A stretch of DNA of 64,000 nucleotides from Micromonospora sp. MW-13 (GCF_003434305.1 NZ_QKKX01000032.1:36418-100417); one strand, 5' to 3'. Shown: positions 47,990 through 57,074, counted from the first letter of the stretch. Notes: a model not told the origin generated them from the sequence alone. Made by a program: numbers and translations.

Positions 47990-48050
47990 GGTGATCAAGA
48001 GGTTTGTGTCGGAATCGGGGCACAAACCTGACGCAAACCTCTTGATCACC
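47990..48050. repeat. Palindromic repeat, copy 2
   Basis: GGTGATCAAGAGGTTTGTGT (47990-48009) pairs with ACGCAAACCTCTTGATCACC, 21 bp with one G-U, around a 19-base loop. The core GATCAAGAGGTTT and its complement are shared with the copy at 28959-29013, so they are members of one dispersed family. Confidence 0.92.
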
Positions 48051-48075
48051 GCCGCCGAAGGCGGACGGACGGCGC

Positions 48076-48120
48076 GGGGGTGGTGCGGCCGGGGGTGGTG
48101 CGGACCGGCGGTGGTGCGGG
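48076..48120. repeat. 15-bp tandem repeat, three units
   Basis: Three consecutive 15-bp units with the shared core GGTGGTGCGG; two are nearly identical (GGGGGTGGTGCGGCC and GGGGGTGGTGCGGAC). No coding signal. Confidence 0.7.
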
Positions 48121-48297
48121 TGGGGTTTGTGGGGAGCGGTGGGGCGTGTCCGGCGGGCAAGGCGGGGCGCGGACCGGGTGGGGCCCGCCGTGACCGGCGC
48201 AGGGATCAAGCCTGACCGCCCGGAGCCGGGCACGGCGGGCCCCACCCCCACCGCAACCACCCGACAACGCCGAGCCACACTCCCACCACCACTCTCA

Positions 48298-48394
48298 GCC
48301 GACGACGGCGAAGCCCGACCGGCGACGGCGCAGCACCGCCGACGACGGCGAGCCACAGCCCACGACGGCGCAGCACAGCGACGACGGGCAAGCT
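48298..48394. repeat. Degenerate ~20-bp tandem repeat
   Basis: Five imperfect units of 18-21 bases, each starting with (G)ACGACGGCG or GCGACGGCG and ending in AGCC or AGCAC. They end exactly at a strong hairpin. Confidence 0.6.
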
Positions 48395-48440
48395 GCGTGA
48401 CGGTGCCCGCCGGGGTACAACCCGGCGGGCACCGTCACGC
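48395..48440 (-). terminator. Terminator of the LPVTG/DUF4012 operon
   Basis: GCGTGACGGTGCCCGCCGGG (48395-48414) pairs perfectly over 20 bp with 48421-48440 around a six-base loop. It lies 32 bases beyond the stop of the surface-protein gene. No U-tract. Confidence 0.8.
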
Positions 48441-48472
48441 GGTAGCTCGGGCACTGCCCGGCTCAGGGACGG

Positions 48473-49135
48473 TCAGCGCGTCGACCCCATGCCGAAGCGG
48501 TGCCGACGACGCCAGGCCAGCCCGCCGAGCATCAGCACCACACCGGCACCGACCAGCCCACCACCGACGGCCAGTGGCGTGCTGATGTTGCCACCGGTCA
48601 CGGGCAGCCCGCCGTTGTGCGGTGGCTTGTGGGTCGGCGTCGGCTGGTGGCGTGCGAGCACGGTCAGGGTCGCGGTGGCCGTCCTGCCCGTGCTGAGACC
48701 GACGGCCGTGAACGTGAGCCGGCCGGTGACGCTCGGCGTGTAGGGAACGGAGAATTCCCCCGCCGCGTCGGCCTGCGCCGTGAACTGCAACGGCGCCGCC
48801 GCCTGGTAGGCCACCGGAGCCATCGCGACGGTGCTGCCGTCGCTGCGGCGGGCCGGCGCCTGACCGGGCAGGCCGGCGGCGAGCGGCGACACCGACACGG
48901 TGAGCTCGACGGTCTCGTTCGGCCCGAACCCGGCACCGGTCAGGGTGACGGTCTGGCCGATGACGATCGTTGACGAATCGATCGTCAGCACCGGGGGCTG
49001 CGGCGGGTACGGCGTCGGCTGTTGTGGGCCGGACGGCGACGGTGTCGGCTGCGGCTGCGCCGCCCCCGCCGCGGTCGGCGCGGCCACGACGGCAAGGCCG
49101 ACCGTGAGCGCCATGATGATGCGGGATAGCCGCAT
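48473..49135 (-). CDS. LPXTG-type sortase-anchored surface protein
   Basis: A 220-residue protein. Start ATG after GGAGGGAACCAATC, then a signal peptide (IIMALTVGLAVVAAPTAAGAA), a Pro/Thr/Ser-rich spacer, an Ig-like beta domain (~45-160), and a C-terminal cell-wall sorting signal: LPVTGGN, a hydrophobic helix (LAVGGGLVGAGVVLMLGGLA) and WRRRHRF. Sortase would link it to the wall. It is encoded 13 bases after the DUF4012 gene, so they are co-transcribed. Confidence 0.9.
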   Translation of the reverse strand: MRLSRIIMALTVGLAVVAAPTAAGAAQPQPTPSPSGPQQPTPYPPQPPVLTIDSSTIVIGQTVTLTGAGFGPNETVELTVSVSPLAAGLPGQAPARRSDGSTVAMAPVAYQAAAPLQFTAQADAAGEFSVPYTPSVTGRLTFTAVGLSTGRTATATLTVLARHQPTPTHKPPHNGGLPVTGGNISTPLAVGGGLVGAGVVLMLGGLAWRRRHRFGMGSTR

Positions 49136-49148
49136 GATTGGTTCCCTC

Positions 49149-50933
49149 CTACTGGTCACAATGTGGTGCGGACTTAACTTGGGTGGTCCATGGGGTGGCG
49201 GTCGGGGTGAGCCAGAGGTCGGCGTCGCCGATGCCAGTCCTGCCGGTCAGCACGTCGACCTCGAGGGTCCGGGTGGCGCCGGGGCGCACCTCGACGTTGG
49301 CGATGACGACCTGGCGCCGCCGTTCGACGCCGCTGCCGACCCGCAGGTCGGCTCCGTCGAGCCGGCTGGCGAGCACCGCGCCGCCGGCCGGGCTGTAGAC
49401 GGAGACCAGGGTGCGGGCCGTGTAGGGGTCCCCGGCCAGGCCCAGGCCGAGGACGGAGGGGGAGAGCCCCTTGGCGGGGGCGGTCGAGTGGAGCGTGAAG
49501 CTCAGTCGTAGCTGCCGGCGGCCGTCGGGGCGGCACTCCCCCACGGCCAGCGTCGCCGACGGCCGCAGGTAGTAACCGAGCTTCGCGCCGCTGCCGTCGT
49601 TGAGAAACACGCCGACGGTGGGCGTGGTCTCCTGCTCGGGCAGCGCCCCGCCCAACCGGTTGCCGGCGATGATCCGCTGCTCGGCCGGGTGGGCGCTCCA
49701 GAACAGGATCCGCCGCTCGTCCATGGCACGGTCCAGTGCGGACAGCAACGCCCGGGGGTTCACCTCCCGGGTGAAGAAGGTGCCGAACACCGCCGCCGCG
49801 GAGGCCGCGAAGAACTCGTCCTGCTCGGCCTGGTCCAGCCGCTGGTACGTGTCGGAGAGCAGGGTGTGCACCACCTTGTCGTCGACCAGGGTGGCGTTGC
49901 CCGGCACGGGCACCGGTCCGGTGGCCTTGAGCAGGTACGACAGCACCACCGGGTCGACCGCGAGCACCCCGTCGACCGTGCTGCCGCTGCGCTTGCGGTA
50001 CATCTCCCGGAAGAGCGCGGCGGCGGTCGGGAAGTGCGGGGTCAGGTTGACGTCCGCCGGGTACGTCCCGACCAGGTCGGTGTAGAGGTTGCGGACCTCG
50101 GCGCTCACCTTCGCGGACAGGTCGAAGTGGCCCAGGCTGCTGGCGGCGGCCTGGGCGCCCATCCGGAGCCGGCCGTCCTCGGCCCGGATGACCGCGTACG
50201 CGCCGAACATGCCGCCGGTGGCGCGCAGTTCCGCCGGGTTCTGCGACACCAGCAGGTAGCTGCGCGGCCCGTCCGCGCCGAGCAGGGTCGGCAGCAGGCG
50301 GGCGGCCTGGTCGGCGGCCCGGGTCAGCGCGGCCAGCCGGCCGATCTCGGCGCGCAGGTCGGTCACGGCCTGCCGGACCTGGTCGACCAGTCCGGCGCTG
50401 GGCACGGCGGCGAGTCGGGCGTTGGTGCGCCGGACGACCTCGTCGGTGTCGGTGAGCTGGGCCGAGACGGCCCGGAGCCGGTTGACGTCCAGCCGTCCCT
50501 TGCCGGGCAGCAGGGTGGACAGGTCGGTGCGCAGCAGGGCGGGGAACGCGTCCCGGGCGAGTTCGTCGACGGCCACCGCGATCTCGCGGACCGCGGCGAG
50601 GTCGTCCCCGGCGTACGGTGCGTGCCGCCCGACCCACCAGCCCGGGTCGCCGGTGGCGGCGCGGGCGGCGGCGGCCTGCTCCTGGAGCGCGGCGAGGGTG
50701 CGGTGCGCCCGGTCGGCGTCGGCGCCGACCACCTCGGTGCTGAGCTGCCGCGCCAGCCCGGCGGCGTTGAGCAGGTGGGCCCGGGCCTGCCAGCCGCGGA
50801 AGCCGACCCAGCCGCCGCCCAGCAGGACGAGCGACCCGACGATCAGGCCGGTGAGCAGGACGCGGCGCACCCGCGCCCTGGTGCGCCGTCGGGATCTTCG
50901 CCGACGACGGTGGGGCCGCACACTTTCGCTCAC
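49149..50933 (-). CDS. DUF4012-domain membrane-anchored protein
   Basis: A 594-residue protein: an Arg-rich cytoplasmic start (RPHRRRRRSRRRTRARVRR), one TM helix (~25-45) and a large outside domain. The DUF4012 landmarks are YLLVSQNPAELRATGGMFGAYAVI and the later VDGVLAVDPVVLSYLLKATGPV. The function of the family is not known; it often sits in polysaccharide loci, as here. The GTG at 50933 has GGGAG 5 bases upstream. Confidence 0.9.
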   Translation of the reverse strand: MSESVRPHRRRRRSRRRTRARVRRVLLTGLIVGSLVLLGGGWVGFRGWQARAHLLNAAGLARQLSTEVVGADADRAHRTLAALQEQAAAARAATGDPGWWVGRHAPYAGDDLAAVREIAVAVDELARDAFPALLRTDLSTLLPGKGRLDVNRLRAVSAQLTDTDEVVRRTNARLAAVPSAGLVDQVRQAVTDLRAEIGRLAALTRAADQAARLLPTLLGADGPRSYLLVSQNPAELRATGGMFGAYAVIRAEDGRLRMGAQAAASSLGHFDLSAKVSAEVRNLYTDLVGTYPADVNLTPHFPTAAALFREMYRKRSGSTVDGVLAVDPVVLSYLLKATGPVPVPGNATLVDDKVVHTLLSDTYQRLDQAEQDEFFAASAAAVFGTFFTREVNPRALLSALDRAMDERRILFWSAHPAEQRIIAGNRLGGALPEQETTPTVGVFLNDGSGAKLGYYLRPSATLAVGECRPDGRRQLRLSFTLHSTAPAKGLSPSVLGLGLAGDPYTARTLVSVYSPAGGAVLASRLDGADLRVGSGVERRRQVVIANVEVRPGATRTLEVDVLTGRTGIGDADLWLTPTATPWTTQVKSAPHCDQ

Positions 50934-51022
50934 ACCTGCTCCCGTCAACAAAGCGGACAGAAATGACGATTCATCATTTTCTAGCACGCATCGTACAAGT
51001 CATGTCGGAGTATCGCGGTTTT

Positions 51023-52282
51023 TCAGGCCTGGAGTCGCGTACGAGGACTTTCCTCCGGCGAGTCCGAATCGCCGCGTCGCGCGACGACCTCGTGCAGCAA
51101 CTCCTCGATTCGGTCCACCCCGCCGCGCGTGGACATGTCACGCAGGTAGGCCTCCCGGCCGCGCCGCCCCATCTCCAACCGCGCCGGGGGCGGGATGGTG
51201 GCGGCCAGCCAGAACCGGTCGGCCAGGGTGGCCCAGTCCTCCGGCGGGCAGGACAGCCCGGCCCGGGCCCGTTCCACGATCTCCACGGTGTCGCCCCCGG
51301 CGGAGGCCACCACCGGCGAGGCGGAGCTGAACGCCGCCTGGAGCTTGCCGGGGACGCTCCCGCGCAGCTCCGGCAGATCACGCAGCATCAATAGCTGGTA
51401 GTCCGCGGCGGCGTACAGGTCGGACATCTCCAGCGGCGACCGACGCGCGACGAACCGGACGTTGCGGGCCCCCAACTCCTCGGCGAGCCCCCGGACCCGC
51501 CCCTCGTCGGGGCCCGAGCCGACCAGGACCAAATCCATCGTGCCGCGCAGCGGGGCGGCGGCCCGGACCGCCGTCTCCAGGCCCTGCCGGGCGCCGATGG
51601 TGCCGGCGTACATCACCGCGCAGCGGCCGTCGCCCCGGACCAGCCGGCGGGCCTCCCGGGTCGGCTCGGCGGGGCGGAACAGCCGCTCGTCGGTCCAGTT
51701 GAGCACCACCCGCACCCGGTCCGCGTCGGCGCCACCGGCGACCACCAGGTCGCGCAGGGCGGGGGCGGCGACCGCGACCAGGTCGGCGCGGCGGTAGAGC
51801 CGACGGGTGGCCGCGGCGAGCCGGCCGGCCCAGGGACGGGCCAGCTCCGCCGGCCCGGGCAGCTCCGGATGCACGTCCTGGACGTGCAGCAGCGTCGGAA
51901 CCCCACCCAGCAGGCGCAGCAGCCCGACCGCGGCGAAGGTCGTCGGCGGTAGCTGGTGGACGTACAGGGCGTCGACGCCGGCGAGCTGTCCCCGGCCGAT
52001 CGTCCCGGCGCTGGCGGCGAAGGACAGCCAGCTCGCCATCCGGGCGCGGACGGAGGCGTCCCCACCGGTCCACCGCGGCACCCGGCGCACGGTCAGCCGC
52101 TCGCTGCGGCTCTCGTAGCGCCACCGCTGTCGCCAGCCCGGATAGGCGTGGCCGCCCGGGTAGTCGGGAAAGCCGGTCAGCACGCGGACCTCGTGGCCGC
52201 GGGCGGCCAGCTCCTCCGCGAGGCTGCCAGGGACGAACGCCGGCTCCGGCGGGAAGTGGTACGCCAGGATGCCGATCCTCAC
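51023..52282 (-). CDS. WbuB-like GT4 glycosyltransferase
   Basis: A 419-residue GT-B protein. The N-terminal GILAYHFPPEPAFVPGSLAEEL and VRVLTGFPDYPGG are typical of WbuB-type transferases; the C-terminal LVGSGPDEGRVRGLAEEL and E-x7-E region bind a sugar nucleotide. It likely adds a sugar to an undecaprenyl-linked glycan. It starts with GTG and sits between the DUF4012 and the BY-kinase/phosphatase genes, so it is part of a surface-glycan locus. Confidence 0.93.
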   Translation of the reverse strand: MRIGILAYHFPPEPAFVPGSLAEELAARGHEVRVLTGFPDYPGGHAYPGWRQRWRYESRSERLTVRRVPRWTGGDASVRARMASWLSFAASAGTIGRGQLAGVDALYVHQLPPTTFAAVGLLRLLGGVPTLLHVQDVHPELPGPAELARPWAGRLAAATRRLYRRADLVAVAAPALRDLVVAGGADADRVRVVLNWTDERLFRPAEPTREARRLVRGDGRCAVMYAGTIGARQGLETAVRAAAPLRGTMDLVLVGSGPDEGRVRGLAEELGARNVRFVARRSPLEMSDLYAAADYQLLMLRDLPELRGSVPGKLQAAFSSASPVVASAGGDTVEIVERARAGLSCPPEDWATLADRFWLAATIPPPARLEMGRRGREAYLRDMSTRGGVDRIEELLHEVVARRGDSDSPEESPRTRLQA

Positions 52283-52471
52283 CGGACACCCCCATCCCGA
52301 AGGTCACCTTCCGGCGCGGCGCGGACACCCTGCGTGGCGTCGCCCGCGTACGATGCCGGCAGTGCGCCGCCCACCGGCGCCGTCTCGGCCCGCGCCGTCG
52401 CGGCACCGGGCCGTCCCGGCACCGCGAGGGGGCCGGGCCGACGCGCGACCACACCGCTGGGAGAGTCTCCG

Positions 52472-53026
52472 ATGGCCGACCGGATCCTGTTCGTCTGCCA
52501 CGCCAACCTGTGCCGCTCGCCGATGGCCGAGTACCTGGCCGGTTGGCTGCTGGCGAAGCTGCCGGTCGAGGTGGCCAGCGCCGGCACGGCCGCCGTGGAC
52601 GGCCGGCCGATGCACCCGTACGCGGCGCAGGTGGCCGCCGGGACCGGGCGGGATCCGGCGGCGTTCCGCAGCCGGGCGCTGACCGCCGGCCAGTTGGCCG
52701 ACGCCGCGCTGGTGCTGACCGCGACCCGCCGCCAGCGGGCGGCCTGCGTGTCGCTGGCCCCCACCGCGCTGCACCGCACCTTCACCCTGCGCCAGTTCGG
52801 TCGGCTCGCCGGGCTGGCCGACGCGCCGGACACCACGGACGCCGGGGCGCTGCGCGCGGCGACGCGGGCGGCGGCCCAGGCCCGGGGGAGGTTACAGCCG
52901 ACCACTCCGGCTGAGGACGACCTCGGCGACCCGATCGGTGGCACGCCGATGGACTTCCGGCGCTGCGCGCGGGAGATCGAGCGGTCGTTGACACCGGTCG
53001 CGGCGCTCATCGACGCAGCCGGGTGA
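52472..53026 (+). CDS. Low-molecular-weight protein tyrosine phosphatase
   Basis: A 184-residue protein with the P-loop CHANLCRS (C-x5-R-S) close to the N-terminus and a C-terminal DDLGDPIGG acidic motif holding the general acid Asp. These enzymes dephosphorylate BY-kinases such as Wzc and control capsule or exopolysaccharide export. Its last 20 bases overlap the end of the convergent BY-kinase gene. GGGAGA precedes the ATG by 7 bases. The substrate, inferred from position, is the neighbouring kinase. Confidence 0.94.
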   Translation: MADRILFVCHANLCRSPMAEYLAGWLLAKLPVEVASAGTAAVDGRPMHPYAAQVAAGTGRDPAAFRSRALTAGQLADAALVLTATRRQRAACVSLAPTALHRTFTLRQFGRLAGLADAPDTTDAGALRAATRAAAQARGRLQPTTPAEDDLGDPIGGTPMDFRRCAREIERSLTPVAALIDAAG

Positions 53027-54476
53027 GCTCCTGCGTCGGGTCGGCGGTCTGCTCCTGACCGAAGAACCCGCTGCTGTGGGGGGTCGCCGGGGGGGCCGTC
53101 CGCTCGGCCGGGGCGGCGTGCGCGGGGGCTACGTCGATCCGGTAGCTCTCGTACTGGTCGGTCTCGGCGCGGCCGAGCTTGGCCATGTTGAGCACACAGC
53201 CGAGCAGCCGGACGGAGACCGACTGGAGCGCCTGCGCGGCGGCGGCGACCTGACCGCGGTCGGTGCGCCCGGACCGGCTGACCACCAGTGCCCCGTCGGC
53301 CTGGACGGCCACCACGACGCCGTCGGTGACGGTCCGCAGCGGGGCGGTGTCGATGACGACGATGTCCGCCGACTCCCGCAGCACCAGCAGCAGGTCCGCC
53401 ATCGCCTTGGAGCCGAGCAGCTCGCTGGGGTTGGGCGGGACCGATCCGGCGGGCAGCACCAGCAGCGACCTGTCGCCCCACCGCTGCACCACGTCGCCGA
53501 CACTGACGTCGCCCAGCAGCACGTCGGTCAGCCCGACACTCGCCTCCAGGTTCAGGTACTCGGCCACCTTCGGGCGGCGCAGGTCGGCGTCGACCAGCGC
53601 GACCCGCCAGCCGGCCTCGGCGAGCGCGATGGCCAGGTTGCAGGAGAGGGTGGTCTTCCCCTCCCCCTGCAGCGCGCTGGTCACGGCGATGACCCGGGCC
53701 GGTTCGTGGACGTCGACGAAGCGCAGGTTCGTCCGCAGCTTGCGGACCGCCTCGGCGCGGGGCGAGTTGGCCGCGTCCCCGACGATCAGCGGCGCGGTGC
53801 GCGCGACGGGGTCGAACGGGATCTCACCGAGCAGCGGGCTGCCGGTGGCGCGCTGGAGGCCGACCGCGTCGCGTAGCCGGGTGTCGAACCGGGTCCGGAG
53901 CACGGCCAGACCGAGGCCGGCGAGCAGGCCGGCGAGCGCGCCGACGGAGAGGTTGAGCGCCGGCCTGGGCGACACCGGGGCGGAGCCGACCCGGGGTCCG
54001 CTGATCACCTCCACCTTGATCGGGGCGGTCCCTCCCCCGGCAGGGGTCTCCACCGCCTTGACCAGCTCGACGAACTGGGTGGAGACCGCCTCGGTCAGCC
54101 GCAGCGCCCGCGTCGCGTCGGTGTCGGTGACGGTGCCGCGCAGCAGGACGGTGTCGGGGATGGTGCTGGCGTTGATCCTGGCCTGCACCTCCTCCGCCGT
54201 GAGCCCCAGCGGGTTCTTCGCCACGACGCTCTGCGCCAGCCGGTCGCTCTCCAGCAGGTCGGCGTACGACTTGACGCGCTGCTGCATGAAGATGCCGCCC
54301 TGGTACGCCTCGCTGACCCCCTGGTTGGGGACGGTGACGAAGTAGGTCACCGAGGCGACGTACCGGGGCTTGGTCTGGACCGTGACCAGCGCGGCCACGC
54401 CGAGGCTCACCATGACGACGAGCAGGACCAACCACCAGCTACGTCGAACGGCCCGGAGGTAATCACGAACGTCCAT
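53007..54476 (-). CDS. Wzc-like BY-kinase (polysaccharide co-polymerase)
   Basis: A 489-residue protein: N-terminal Wzz-type domain with TM helix (WWLVLLVVMVSLGVAALV), a periplasmic-type part (~45-175), a second TM (~178-195), and a cytoplasmic kinase domain with Walker A GEGKTT, A' LVDADLRRPK and B IVVIDTAP. A C-terminal YESY cluster (~448-451) offers autophosphorylation sites. It likely controls the length and export of a surface polysaccharide. It overlaps the phosphatase gene tail-to-tail by 20 bases. Confidence 0.95.
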   Translation of the reverse strand: MDVRDYLRAVRRSWWLVLLVVMVSLGVAALVTVQTKPRYVASVTYFVTVPNQGVSEAYQGGIFMQQRVKSYADLLESDRLAQSVVAKNPLGLTAEEVQARINASTIPDTVLLRGTVTDTDATRALRLTEAVSTQFVELVKAVETPAGGGTAPIKVEVISGPRVGSAPVSPRPALNLSVGALAGLLAGLGLAVLRTRFDTRLRDAVGLQRATGSPLLGEIPFDPVARTAPLIVGDAANSPRAEAVRKLRTNLRFVDVHEPARVIAVTSALQGEGKTTLSCNLAIALAEAGWRVALVDADLRRPKVAEYLNLEASVGLTDVLLGDVSVGDVVQRWGDRSLLVLPAGSVPPNPSELLGSKAMADLLLVLRESADIVVIDTAPLRTVTDGVVVAVQADGALVVSRSGRTDRGQVAAAAQALQSVSVRLLGCVLNMAKLGRAETDQYESYRIDVAPAHAAPAERTAPPATPHSSGFFGQEQTADPTQELTRLRR

Positions 54477-54853
54477 CAGCCGGGAAGCCCCCGTCCGGTC
54501 CGTGCGGTCGACATGTCAAGCACAAGAGCTCCTCAGCAGTCACGGGGCGGTCACCGGCTCCGACAGCCCCACCCAGCGCATTCGGTTCCACCGACTGTAG
54601 AGGAGGTAAGCGGTCGAAATACCACAAACAGCCCATTCAGCGAGGCATCGCCATTTAATGGGGCCACATGCATCGCCGAGTCGTTCGGAACAACTGCCCC
54701 GCGACCCGGGAAGTGACGTGGCGGACGGCCGGCGGGGCCGCCAGCCGGCACCGCCGGGGCAGGCCCGGTGACCCTCCCCGGCCGTGGCGCGCCCGCTCCC
54801 CCGGGTACGGCGACGGGGCGGCGGGCCACCGCCGCCGCCCCGCATCGGTGGAC
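54477..54853 (+). other. Intergenic region upstream of the BY-kinase
   Basis: 377 bases without a recognisable gene. The segment 54590-54665 is AT-richer than its surroundings and probably carries the BY-kinase promoter. The right part is the 3' flank of the small acidic gene. No hairpin or repeat stands out. Confidence 0.5.
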
Positions 54854-55078
54854 TCAGCGACGGCGCTCGGCCGGCTCGTCCTCCTCGGCCGGCCCGGTCT
54901 CCTCGGCCGGCTCGGTCTCCTCGCTCACCGCTTCGCTGAACGGTTCGGTGAGGTCGTCGCCCGGGACGGCCACCTGCTCGGCGAGGTCCTGCTCGTCGGG
55001 CCGGCCGCCGGGCTGCGGCTCGGGCGCGGTGGCCTCACCGGCGAAACCGTACTCGTTGGGTTCGTCGTGCCGACTCAT
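54854..55078 (-). CDS. Small acidic protein of unknown function
   Basis: A 74-residue, strongly acidic protein (MSRHDEPNEYGFAGEATA at the start; Glu/Pro/Ala-rich AEETGPAEEDEPAE near the end) with no hydrophobic segment, probably disordered. GGGAGG lies 8-9 bases before the ATG, which supports expression. I do not recognise a family. It is a single gene between the BY-kinase and Mn2+ exporter regions. Confidence 0.75.
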   Translation of the reverse strand: MSRHDEPNEYGFAGEATAPEPQPGGRPDEQDLAEQVAVPGDDLTEPFSEAVSEETEPAEETGPAEEDEPAERRR

Positions 55079-55249
55079 ACCGTCATCCTCCCGCTTTATC
55101 CGGATTTGCCCTTGGCGCCCACGGTAGGCCGTGATCGTCTTCGGCGCAGCGCGACCGCCACCAGGGCGACCAGTCCGGTCGCCCTGGTGGCGGGTCTTCT
55201 GCCACCTCACCCCGGGCCGTTACCCGCCCCGGCAGGCGGTAGTCGGGGA

Positions 55250-55837
55250 TCAGATGAGCGCGGCGACGGCCTCGAAGATGAGCCAGAGACCGCAGATGGC
55301 GAAGAGCACCGCCGCGCCGTACCGGATGGCGCGCTCCGGCAGGTGCCGGCCGAGCATCCGGCCGACGACGATCGCCAGCGCGTCCGCGGCCACCATGCCG
55401 ATCGTCGAGCCCAGCCAGGTGCCGAACCAGCCGTACTTGGTGGCCAGGGTGATGGTGGCCAGCATCGTCTTGTCGCCCAGTTCGGCGAGGAAGAACGCGA
55501 CGCCGACGGCGACGACGGCGGACTTGCTGCTCCGCTCGGCCTTGCGCTTCTCCTCCTCGGTGAGCTTGTCGCCGCGCAGCGTCCACGCGCCGAAGCCGAG
55601 GAACGCGAGGCCGGCGATGAGGGAGATCCAGCCGGTGGGCAGGGCGGCGCCCAGCCCGTAACCGATGGCCACCGAGGCCAGGTGGACGAGGGCGGTGGCG
55701 ATCGTGATGCCGATCAGCACCGGGACCGTCTTGAACCGCGTGGCGAACGTCAGCGCCATGAGCTGGGACTTGTCGCCCAGCTCGGCGACGAAGATGACGC
55801 CGAAGCTGACGACCAGCGCGACGAGGAAACCTTCCAT
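55250..55837 (-). CDS. GDT1/TMEM165-family Mn2+ exporter
   Basis: A 195-residue protein of six TM helices in two halves, each with the signature E-x-G-D-K (VAELGDKSQLMA near residue 18 and LAELGDKTMLAT near 118). Members export Mn2+ or Ca2+ against H+ or Na+. The central loop is basic (KLTEEEKRKAERSSKS). It is preceded by a clear yybP-ykoY riboswitch, so expression should rise when Mn2+ is high. Confidence 0.95.
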   Translation of the reverse strand: MEGFLVALVVSFGVIFVAELGDKSQLMALTFATRFKTVPVLIGITIATALVHLASVAIGYGLGAALPTGWISLIAGLAFLGFGAWTLRGDKLTEEEKRKAERSSKSAVVAVGVAFFLAELGDKTMLATITLATKYGWFGTWLGSTIGMVAADALAIVVGRMLGRHLPERAIRYGAAVLFAICGLWLIFEAVAALI

Positions 55838-55869
55838 GACACCCTTCCCGATGGTGCCGGGCCGGGGTG

Positions 55870-56011
55870 TGGGGCGCCCTCGACCCGGCCGTTGTGCACA
55901 GCCTGGGTCGAAGGTCTCGCCCGCCCCACCTCAGGTGGGGCCGCGTGGCCGGATGCGGAACGCACCAGTGTGTCGACCACGACATTGGGGGCTACTCCCC
56001 TTCGCCCCGCC
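55870..56011 (-). promoter_or_regulatory. yybP-ykoY manganese riboswitch
   Basis: The leader of the GDT1 gene contains the family's conserved elements on the minus strand: GGGGAGTAGCCCCC at the 5' end, GGTCGACACAC in the middle, and GAGACCTTCGACCCAGG followed by GTGCACAACGGCCGGGTCGAGGGC. These include the two conserved purine-rich internal loops that bind Mn2+. It ends 32 bases before the start codon. Mn2+ binding is known to turn on exporters; whether control is transcriptional or translational cannot be read here. Confidence 0.93.
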
Positions 56012-56108
56012 AGCCTAGCCGATCGGCGTGGCCGGGCCCGACGCGGGTGGACGGCGGCACCCGCGTCGGGCCCGGCCGCGTCACCCGCGTCGGGCCGGCG
56101 GGAGCGGC

Positions 56109-57074
56109 TCAGTCGGCGCGGGCCAGGGTGACGCCGAACCGGCCGTCGGCGTCGGTCCAGAACTCGTGGGCGGTGAAGCCGGCGGCGGCCAGCTCCGCCG
56201 CGATCCCCTCCGGGCGGAACTTCGCCGACACCTCGGTGCGCAGTTCCTCCCCCGCCGCGAACGCCACGTCCAGGTCGAGCACCCGGACCCGGTGCGGACG
56301 ATCGGCGCGCAGCCGCATCTCGATCCACTCCCGCTCCGGGTCCCAGAGCGCGACGTGGGTGAACGCCTCCGGGTCGAAGTCGGCGTCCAGCTCCCGGTTG
56401 ATCACCCGCAGCACGTTGCGGTTGAACTCGGCGGTCACCCCGGCCCCGTCGTCGTACGCGGGAACGATCACCGCCGGGTCCTTGACCAGGTCGGTGCCCA
56501 GGAGCAGCCAGTCGCCGGGCTCCAGGGCCGCGCGCATGGCGGCGAGGAATCCGGCCCGCTCGGCGGGGAGCAGGTTGCCGATCGTGCCGCCGAGGAAGAT
56601 CACCAGTCGGCGCCCACCGGCGGGCAGCCGGTGGAGGTGCCGGGTGAAGTCCCCGACGATGCCGCGTACCCGCAGCCCGGGGTAGTCGGCGGCGATCTGC
56701 TCCGTGGACTGGCGCAGGGCGCTGACCGAGACGTCCAGCGGCACGAAGGTGCCCAGCCCGCCACGGCGGGTGAAGGCGTCCAGCAGCAGCCGGGTCTTCT
56801 CCGACGAGCCGGAGCCCAGCTCGATCAGGGTCTTCGCCCCGGTCAGCTCGGCGATCTCGCCTGCCCGCTCGGCCAGCACGGAACGCTCGGCCCGGGTCGG
56901 GTAGTACTCCGGCAGCCGGGTGATCTCCTCGAACAACTCGCTGCCCCGGGCGTCGTAGAACCACTTGGGCGGCAGCCACTTCGGCGCCGCCGTCAGCCCG
57001 GTCCGTACGTCCTCCCGCAGCCCGCGGCCGAGGTCCTGCTCCTCCAGGTAGATCTCCAACGGTTCCGCGCTCAT
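56109..57074 (-). CDS. egtD: L-histidine Nalpha-methyltransferase
   Basis: A 321-residue EgtD. It trimethylates the alpha-amino group of histidine with SAM to hercynine, the first dedicated step of ergothioneine synthesis. Landmarks: WLPPKWFYDARGSELFEEIT, the SAM-binding ELGSGSSEKTR, LGGTIGNL and FNRNVLRVINREL. The ATG has GGAGGGACACCTG ahead of it. Last gene of an egtA-B-C-D operon; 14 bases after egtC. Confidence 0.97.
   Translation of the reverse strand: MSAEPLEIYLEEQDLGRGLREDVRTGLTAAPKWLPPKWFYDARGSELFEEITRLPEYYPTRAERSVLAERAGEIAELTGAKTLIELGSGSSEKTRLLLDAFTRRGGLGTFVPLDVSVSALRQSTEQIAADYPGLRVRGIVGDFTRHLHRLPAGGRRLVIFLGGTIGNLLPAERAGFLAAMRAALEPGDWLLLGTDLVKDPAVIVPAYDDGAGVTAEFNRNVLRVINRELDADFDPEAFTHVALWDPEREWIEMRLRADRPHRVRVLDLDVAFAAGEELRTEVSAKFRPEGIAAELAAAGFTAHEFWTDADGRFGVTLARAD

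Larger units (their letters stand above)
47666..48472 (+). other. Repeat-rich intergenic region
   Basis: An 807-base stretch without a convincing gene. From left to right it holds the leader of the lysozyme-like gene with a GC-rich hairpin, a palindromic repeat, a 15-bp tandem repeat, a roughly 20-bp degenerate tandem repeat and a 20-bp-stem terminator. Open frames here have biased composition (Pro/Arg/Ala runs) and no ribosome-binding sites. Confidence 0.7.
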
